DNA of 54,476 nucleotides, from positions 1-54,476 of the forward strand of contig JAFWHE010000003.1 in assembly GCA_017512045.1 (NCBI GenBank). The letters run 5' to 3'. Shown piece by piece: positions 49,252 through 54,476 of this stretch. Numbering within the stretch: the stretch's first letter is position 1; each line of letters begins with the position of its first letter. Origin of the DNA: Candidatus Saccharimonadota bacterium. Lineage in GTDB: Bacteria > Patescibacteriota > Saccharimonadia > Saccharimonadales > Saccharimonadaceae. The notes below the pieces were generated by a model, which was not told where the DNA came from, made no database searches, and was given only the letters and a program-made list of their open reading frames with translations. A program made the position numbers and the translations under genes.

Positions 49252-49665
49252 ATGAATGAAAAGGACGAAGTAGATAACAGTATTCCAGAAAACGTATTGG
49301 AGTCATATTGTAGTAGCATACTGGGTAGAGATTTTTCTAGTTATCAAGCTGATGTGTCCGCTAATAGTTATGCTAGCAAAACTAAGGCTAATGAAGTAAG
49401 AGAAGCTTTAGAAGATTATATTAGGGTTGAAGATTTAATGCTAAAAGAATTAGATATTGAAGATTTGAACTCTATCATGTACTTGGAAGAATTGCGCGAG
49501 CAAAAAGAAATTGCAGATTGGCGGGAACGAGGGGTAGAAATTAATCCGAATGACATTCCAAATATTTATGATGCTATGGAAATCAATCAAAAAGTAACGG
49601 CTGGTGAATACATGAAAAGTATTCCGGAGATTATTACTAAATTAGGGAATGAAAAATTTTCTTAG
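49252..49665 (+). CDS. Acidic helical hypothetical protein
   Basis: This 137-aa soluble protein is not recognised. It is acidic and helix-rich (KANEVREALEDYIRVEDLML; IMYLEELREQKEIADWRERG) with one Cys and no membrane segment. The start follows from the leaderless promoter. It stands alone before tspO. Confidence 0.75.
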   Translation: MNEKDEVDNSIPENVLESYCSSILGRDFSSYQADVSANSYASKTKANEVREALEDYIRVEDLMLKELDIEDLNSIMYLEELREQKEIADWRERGVEINPNDIPNIYDAMEINQKVTAGEYMKSIPEIITKLGNEKFS

Positions 49666-49721
49666 TTTATGTTATTATGTAAAGTATAAACTTTTTAAAA
49701 ATAAAAAAACGAAAGGATAAA

Positions 49722-50228
49722 ATGACAAAAACAAAACTATCAACATTTGGAAAAATATGGCGTATTGTGCTTTGTATTGTTGCTCCACTAGGCGGTGGAT
49801 TCTTAATTTCATTGTTGACGATGAGCGCAATGGACAAATTTGGCGCGCTAAAACAGCCTCCACTAGCTCCACCAGCTTGGCTATTTCCAGTTGCATGGTC
49901 TATTTTGTATGTTTTGATGGGTATAGCATCTTATCTAATTTGGTATGCTGGATTTAAAGGTAAAAAATCTGATAAAAGTACGGCAAAATGCGCACTGATT
50001 CTTTATGGTGTACAGCTTGTATGTAATTTTGCCTGGACGCCGGTATTCTTTAACATGGAGCAATACTGGATTGCGTTGGCAATTCTTGCTATAATGTGGA
50101 TTCTAGAAATCATTATTTTGGCCAAAATCTGTAGACTCTCTAAGCCTGCGTTTTGGTGTTTAATGCCATACCTTCTTTGGACCACATTTGCGGCCTATCT
50201 AAACATTTCTATCGCAATTCTGAATTAA
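49722..50228 (+). CDS. tspO: TspO/MBR family tryptophan-rich sensory protein
   Basis: TspO proteins are five-helix membrane proteins that bind tetrapyrroles and cholesterol-like ligands. The 168-aa protein has KQPPLAPPAWLFPVAWSILY, VLMGIASYLIW, VCNFAWTPVFF and the closing YLLWTTFAAYLNISIAILN, in family order. A GAAAGGA site precedes the ATG. The next gene starts 16 bp later, so the three genes to 51.7 kb may form a unit. Confidence 0.92.
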   Translation: MTKTKLSTFGKIWRIVLCIVAPLGGGFLISLLTMSAMDKFGALKQPPLAPPAWLFPVAWSILYVLMGIASYLIWYAGFKGKKSDKSTAKCALILYGVQLVCNFAWTPVFFNMEQYWIALAILAIMWILEIIILAKICRLSKPAFWCLMPYLLWTTFAAYLNISIAILN

Positions 50229-50243
50229 TTTTGCGGATTCAAA

Positions 50244-51182
50244 ATGAACGTCTTAGAATATGCCAAGGGTGTAGAACGGATGGTGGACCCAATGCAAGTT
50301 GGTAAAGTCCACTATATGCAAACCAAACTTAAAAAAATGCCAGTATGGCTGCAAAAGAAAATTGTTCTATCTGCAGCCAAAAAGGCTAACAAAATGCCAT
50401 TTGTGGTAGAGCCTTATTGTAGTTTTCTATTTTACGAAGTTGTAGAGCCGGACAAAATCCAAAAGTTTTTGCCAGATGGATTCATACCAGCGAGGGCTGC
50501 GATTTTTGAGGGCGGAGCAGAGAAATATTATGGGATAGTATCAATGTTCCGAATTCATACTAGCGTGTTTTGGGGTGCTAGAACCGAGTTTTATTTGGTG
50601 GCAAAAAATGCAGAAACGGGGCTATTGTCCTGGATTATGTGCGATTATATTAGTGATACGATTTCTTATGACGAAATGCATGGGTTGAAATCTCCTGATG
50701 CCTCAGAAGCTGTGATGACGACAACTTGCGAGGGGGATTTTGTCTGTGACATGGATAATTCTGCTTTTCTTGAAAGTGCTAGCAGAAAGAAAGCTATTAC
50801 CACTAGCAAGAAGTATGTGCGGTTGGAAGTTAATTTGAATAACGCTAAAATGAAACCACTAGACCAGAGACTTTGGATTGAAGGTAATACTTCTATTGCG
50901 TATGGGCGACTCGCAGGCGAGCCGGATGGAGATTTGTTTTCATTGACATTTTTCCCAGAAGAAATGAAGCAGGCCTTAGAAGTACCGATGTATGATGTGC
51001 GCAAGGCTGAAGTGCTTTGCGGAACGGGGAAACTTGGCGGCAAATTGGAACGCGTGGTAAGTTTTCCATATGCACAACATATGTTGAGTGATAGTCCAGG
51101 TCAAAAGACGCATTATGGTAGTGAAGAAAAATTACGCGCTGCGGTGGAGAAGGTTAATTTTGGAAAAATGAAAGGGTTGTAA
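50244..51182 (+). CDS. Acetoacetate decarboxylase-like protein
   Basis: The 312-aa protein has an all-beta layout resembling the acetoacetate decarboxylase-like superfamily: YCSFLFYEVVEPDKIQKFLP with LPDGFIPARAAIFEGG, and SLTFFPEEMKQALEVPMYDV. I cannot confirm the Schiff-base Lys, so activity is unknown. It lies between tspO and a deaminase on the same strand and starts soon after tspO, without an evident Shine-Dalgarno site. Confidence 0.65.
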   Translation: MNVLEYAKGVERMVDPMQVGKVHYMQTKLKKMPVWLQKKIVLSAAKKANKMPFVVEPYCSFLFYEVVEPDKIQKFLPDGFIPARAAIFEGGAEKYYGIVSMFRIHTSVFWGARTEFYLVAKNAETGLLSWIMCDYISDTISYDEMHGLKSPDASEAVMTTTCEGDFVCDMDNSAFLESASRKKAITTSKKYVRLEVNLNNAKMKPLDQRLWIEGNTSIAYGRLAGEPDGDLFSLTFFPEEMKQALEVPMYDVRKAEVLCGTGKLGGKLERVVSFPYAQHMLSDSPGQKTHYGSEEKLRAAVEKVNFGKMKGL

Positions 51183-51216
51183 GTTTGTTAGGTTTTGCTT
51201 TGATAGAAAGGAATAA

Positions 51217-51684
51217 ATGTATAAAAAAGAATTCATGGAAATCGCAGTAAATGAAGCGAGAGAGGGGATTATCAGCCATGACGGTGGACCATTTGGAGCG
51301 GTAATAGTGAAAAATGGTGAGGTGGTTGCATCAGGGCATAACCGAGTACTTTCTTCTAATGATTCGACTTGTCATGGTGAAATTGATGCGATTCGGAAGG
51401 CAGAAAGTAGGCTTGGAACTTATGATCTTTTGGATTGTGAGCTGTATACTACGGGGGAACCTTGTCCAATGTGTCTTGCGGCGATTTTGTGGGCAAATAT
51501 CAAAAAAGTATATTATGGCTGTAGGTTGAACGATAATGACGAAATCGGATTTCGTGATGCAAAGTTTGATAAAATGATGGGTGGAAGATCTAGCTTACCC
51601 GAAGGGTTCATGGAAGAAAAAGATCGGGAGATGTGCCTCAGAGTATTCAAAGAGTATGAGAAAATGAATATGGAAAAATATTAG
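51217..51684 (+). CDS. Nucleoside/guanine deaminase family protein
   Basis: The 155-aa zinc deaminase has GGPFGAVIVKNGEVVASGHN, the CHGEIDAI (HxE) motif and EPCPMCLAAILW (PCxxC). It most resembles guanine deaminase (GuaD) of Bacillus, which converts guanine to xanthine, rather than TadA because of its C-terminal extension GRSSLPEGFMEEKDRE. A GAAAGGA site precedes the ATG. Confidence 0.88.
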   Translation: MYKKEFMEIAVNEAREGIISHDGGPFGAVIVKNGEVVASGHNRVLSSNDSTCHGEIDAIRKAESRLGTYDLLDCELYTTGEPCPMCLAAILWANIKKVYYGCRLNDNDEIGFRDAKFDKMMGGRSSLPEGFMEEKDREMCLRVFKEYEKMNMEKY

Positions 51685-51705
51685 ACATCACGAAAAACTA
51701 AATCC

Positions 51706-53529
51706 TTAGCAGCGCAGTCCTTTCTTAATCAAGTAGCTACCGACAAGAATTGTTAATATCACGAGAAAAACCGCAATATCTATCTGGGCGCCTGCGGTAG
51801 CGTCTTGTTTTGTGCTGATCGCCGAACCGGAATTTGGAACTCCTATGTCATCTTCATCCTCAGTTTCATCATCAGGCTTCGGAATAAGACTTTTTAGTAT
51901 TGGCATAATACTTTCAGGAATGTGGCCAATGACGAGATTCTCAGCATTATTAACGAGAGTATAAGTATAATAAAGCGAATAATCCTCGCCGAATGTATTT
52001 TGAGTATAAATAGCGTCGGCAATCAGAATAGGAGAGATAGCCTTAACTAATTTTGGCAAGTTTTCCTTAAGGATTTCAAACTCTGTTTCACTAATGCTTG
52101 GAGCTTGACCAAACTTAATCTCGTAATCATCATATTGCCCCATATAATCAGTAAGTTTTCCGATTAGTTCATCAACATCACCATCGGTTGCAGTGCCTTT
52201 TAAAACTTTAACCAAATTAAGATAAGTTGGAAAAATAGCTAAATCACCAGCATAATTTGCCAATAAATCATAAAGAGCATTACCGGCTACCATACCAGCA
52301 AGGCCCTTACTAGTATCACTGATAAATTCAGTAAAATCACTTTGCTTATCTAATGTTCTCATTTGATATAGTTTCATTACGGCCGATAATGGTTCTTTAA
52401 TCTCGGTATCAAAGTATTCACGAGTCAGCCCGCTGTCGGTCACAAAATGTATCCAGGCATCCATAAATTCACGGCCATTCATAGTATTGACTTGTTCAAC
52501 TAAACCTTCGTTATTTGATAGAATATTGGCGGCGGTGGTAGGATCAGAGAGCTCGGCGATATTAATAACGGAAGTCGCAATTTCTAAGTCAGCAGGATGT
52601 ATTTCTTCATGGGTGCCAGTGTTATGGAATCCCCATAGTTCTGGGAAAACATAGCCGAGAAGTAGATCATTGCCATCTTTGACATCATGAATATTGGTGT
52701 AACCTGGATCGGTGAGGCTAGCACGAGGTGCGCCAAAAGTGTAAACATAAAAATCATCTGCTTTCATATCATAATCTGAGAGATTTTCGTTAATCATTTT
52801 GGCAACGAGGTCAACTACTGCACCACCACGAGAATAACCAACCATCCAAATTTTATAATCTGAAAGATGATTAGTGTCGATATATTCGTCAAGTCTAGCT
52901 TTGATATACCCAGCTGATTCACTAAAACCAGCATGATCACCGCCAGTGCCAATATTGAAATTAGAAAGCCACTCAGTCATATAGTTATAGTTTCTAGGTG
53001 CGACAACAATTAAAGTCTGTCCGTTCGAAAGGGTCTTTCGTGCAACGGTCGTCCCCATGGAATGTCCATCTTCGTCAGATGCTATGTCCCATTTTTGATA
53101 ATCATTAAAACCAAGTTGATCTAGGAAAAGGTGAAGTTTTGGATTGGGTGTAGAGCTGTCAGATGGATAACCGTCGGCTTTATTCTCAAACCCAGCAAGA
53201 GCTAGTGCGTATGAAACAGCGCGAAGCTCTGGATGATCACCAGGAGAAGGCGTATCAAAATAGCTATCGTTATAATTTATAGTGTCAGTGGAGTCTAGAG
53301 CGTCCCAAACCGTTTTCCATGGATTGTCTGGGTCTTCCACAAAGGCATAATAAGGATATGTAACCGTGATGGTGTCTGATGATCCGGAGGTGTTATCGTA
53401 ACCACCTGGACCAATCGCAAACGAAGCCGTTGGATCAAAACATGAAGATAGAAAGCCGAAAATCAAAAGTATTATTATAAAATATCGTCGCTTATTTCTG
53501 AGTTCTCCATAGCAATTGTTATATGTCAC
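51706..53529 (-). CDS. Surface-anchored class 3 lipase-like protein
   Basis: The 607-aa protein has a signal peptide with a hydrophobic core (FIIILLIFGFLSSCFD), an alpha/beta hydrolase domain with the nucleophile elbow MVGYSRGGAVVDLVAK (GxSxG) and a lid-like helical region, then an acidic stalk and the sorting-like tail VPNSG, a hydrophobic helix and KKGLRC. The GxSxG Ser is kept; the Asp/His partners are likely in TFGAPR and the NTGTHEE area. The start codon is GTG just after the stop of the upstream gene; alternatives lack a site. Lipid or host-envelope hydrolysis outside the cell is plausible. Confidence 0.8.
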   Translation of the reverse strand: MTYNNCYGELRNKRRYFIIILLIFGFLSSCFDPTASFAIGPGGYDNTSGSSDTITVTYPYYAFVEDPDNPWKTVWDALDSTDTINYNDSYFDTPSPGDHPELRAVSYALALAGFENKADGYPSDSSTPNPKLHLFLDQLGFNDYQKWDIASDEDGHSMGTTVARKTLSNGQTLIVVAPRNYNYMTEWLSNFNIGTGGDHAGFSESAGYIKARLDEYIDTNHLSDYKIWMVGYSRGGAVVDLVAKMINENLSDYDMKADDFYVYTFGAPRASLTDPGYTNIHDVKDGNDLLLGYVFPELWGFHNTGTHEEIHPADLEIATSVINIAELSDPTTAANILSNNEGLVEQVNTMNGREFMDAWIHFVTDSGLTREYFDTEIKEPLSAVMKLYQMRTLDKQSDFTEFISDTSKGLAGMVAGNALYDLLANYAGDLAIFPTYLNLVKVLKGTATDGDVDELIGKLTDYMGQYDDYEIKFGQAPSISETEFEILKENLPKLVKAISPILIADAIYTQNTFGEDYSLYYTYTLVNNAENLVIGHIPESIMPILKSLIPKPDDETEDEDDIGVPNSGSAISTKQDATAGAQIDIAVFLVILTILVGSYLIKKGLRC

Positions 53530-53531
53530 GA

Positions 53532-54476
53532 TTATTCCCGTTTTTCTTTTCTCTTCAGCATAACTCCTGCCACTACAACAATCCCAACAATTACAGTAGC
53601 AACCAAGATATCATTTGTTATTTCTGCGCTGCTACCTTCGCTAGTAAATACACCGGAGTTGGGGACTACGATATCTTCGTCGTCGTCATCGGTTTTTGGT
53701 TCTACGATTTTGAAGCTGGCCTTGGCGCTTCCTGACTCTGGTTCTGAGAAATATGCTTCAAAGGAATGTTCGCCTAGCGCGAGAGTGTTTAAGAAACTCG
53801 CTGGGAGGGTAATAGTCTGGTTGTCTGAATCTACTTCACAATCTGTACGCATATCATGATATTCGCCATCAATGATGAGATTACCTGTGCCGCAGAATGT
53901 TGTTACATCGTTATCGATCTTGAAGACTAATGGTTCTTCACTACCGATGATATGCTCACCGCCATCGCCTTCTAGTACTGGATAAACTCGGAGGAAGGTT
54001 GCGTAAAAGGTTAAAGACTCTGTACCGGGTGTTACTCTGAAAACATTGTCTTGTATCTGATCGGTGACTTCTTGGCCGTCTAATTCTAGATATACTAGTT
54101 CATTGCCAGGCTCTGGCACGATTCCTACTTCTACGTCGGTACCGCCGACTACAATATTTGGCACATCGAGATTTCCGTTGCCTGTGATGTATTTATAAAC
54201 GGAAAGGTCGTGGCCGGCTCTCACATAGGCGTCCATGGTGATGTCTCGAATCTCTTTGCCAGCTTCGGTGCCTTCGTCGATAATGGCAAGTTCGAGGGTT
54301 ACCGGCATGTTGCGCTTCATGACTTCGACCCCCGCTTTCACATCATAGGCAACCTCAAAAACAGCATCGCCAGCTTGAACATGGATTCCTTCACTACTTA
54401 TAGACGGATCCATATATTCTTCAGCACTCCAATAAAACCAGCCGTCATTAAGGGAACAACTATTCCCGCCCATACC
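53532..54476 (-). CDS. Surface protein, 5' end beyond the window
   Basis: At least 314 residues of an extracellular beta-rich protein reach the window edge, so the N-terminus is missing. It has Ig-like or CBM-like repeats (VVGGTDVEVGIVPEPGNELV; HSFEAYFSEPESGSAKASF) and ends with VPNSG, a hydrophobic helix (ILVATVIVGIVVVAGVML) and KRKEKRE. The tail matches that of the lipase downstream, so both are probably anchored by the same machinery. They form an operon: the next gene starts 2 bp later. Confidence 0.78.
   Translation of the reverse strand, partial: GMGGNSCSLNDGWFYWSAEEYMDPSISSEGIHVQAGDAVFEVAYDVKAGVEVMKRNMPVTLELAIIDEGTEAGKEIRDITMDAYVRAGHDLSVYKYITGNGNLDVPNIVVGGTDVEVGIVPEPGNELVYLELDGQEVTDQIQDNVFRVTPGTESLTFYATFLRVYPVLEGDGGEHIIGSEEPLVFKIDNDVTTFCGTGNLIIDGEYHDMRTDCEVDSDNQTITLPASFLNTLALGEHSFEAYFSEPESGSAKASFKIVEPKTDDDDEDIVVPNSGVFTSEGSSAEITNDILVATVIVGIVVVAGVMLKRKEKRE

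Noticed and set aside
1-54476. Possible reassigned UGA (Gly) code, as in SR1 and Gracilibacteria
   Set aside because: Housekeeping genes are full length without internal UGA, and several end in UGA, so the standard code fits.
1-54476. CRISPR array or insertion sequence
   Set aside because: No regular short repeats with spacers and no transposase-like frame were seen. The dispersed repeats are the FISUMP cassettes.

Overview
The window looks like a chromosome segment of a Patescibacteria/CPR bacterium, most likely a Saccharibacterium (TM7). Evidence: small single-copy housekeeping genes, several reduced proteins (a DnaG without zinc ligands, a short HolA, a 323-aa RpoD), PemK- and VirB2-like proteins, and many fragments of the FISUMP-type (Fibrobacter succinogenes major paralogous) domain. 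The standard code is used. The lineage is inferred from gene content, with no 16S gene in view.

Layout. 1-1.1 kb: a block of FISUMP-domain fragments. 1.1-9 kb: pnp, rpsO and truB in the ancestral order but interrupted by an opposite-strand gene with its own promoter and terminators, then a degenerate DHH protein. 9-20 kb: replication, repair and transcription genes (rpsT, holA, mutM, an AlkD-like gene, RhuM-Fic, polA, a CoaE-like kinase, a lipid kinase, a VirB2-like pilin, rpoD, dnaG). 20-27.3 kb: mscL, groES-groEL under a CIRCE operator, a VanY-like peptidase and murE, with three more blocks of FISUMP fragments between them. 27.5-39 kb: a PemK-like toxin, a phosphoketolase split into two genes, PIN-TRAM, a PMM-like HAD phosphatase, tyrS, a class A PBP and tpiA. 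39-46 kb: an accessory envelope region with tRNA-Gly, tRNA-His, three secreted or membrane genes under strong consensus promoters, an inverted-repeat-bounded operon and a large surface protein. 46-54.5 kb: folD, murB, an isolated purC, tRNA-Arg, tspO, a deaminase, and two surface proteins with VPNSG-type sorting tails, one of them a lipase.

The main discovery is a dispersed cassette system. Ten nearly complete FISUMP-domain C-terminal segments, plus one cut by the window edge, lie in four intergenic blocks. None has a start signal, signal peptide or N-terminal half. They have exactly conserved heads (52, 38 or 33 bp identical between distant loci) and conserved LRCV-encoding tails around hypervariable cores. 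In the best-matched type A copies the variable codons change in bases 1 and 2 while base 3 stays C or T, so they look like mutated AAC/AAT codons. That is the hallmark of adenine mutagenesis by a diversity-generating retroelement (DGR). No reverse transcriptase, template repeat or full-length expressed gene is in the window, so these read as silent or donor copies of a surface-lectin variation system whose active parts lie elsewhere.

The second theme is expression. At least fourteen genes have a perfect or near-perfect -10 hexamer, usually an extended TGnTATAAT, ending 6-7 nt before the start codon, which predicts leaderless mRNAs. Accessory genes instead use -35/-10 promoters with 17-18 bp spacers and strong Shine-Dalgarno sites.
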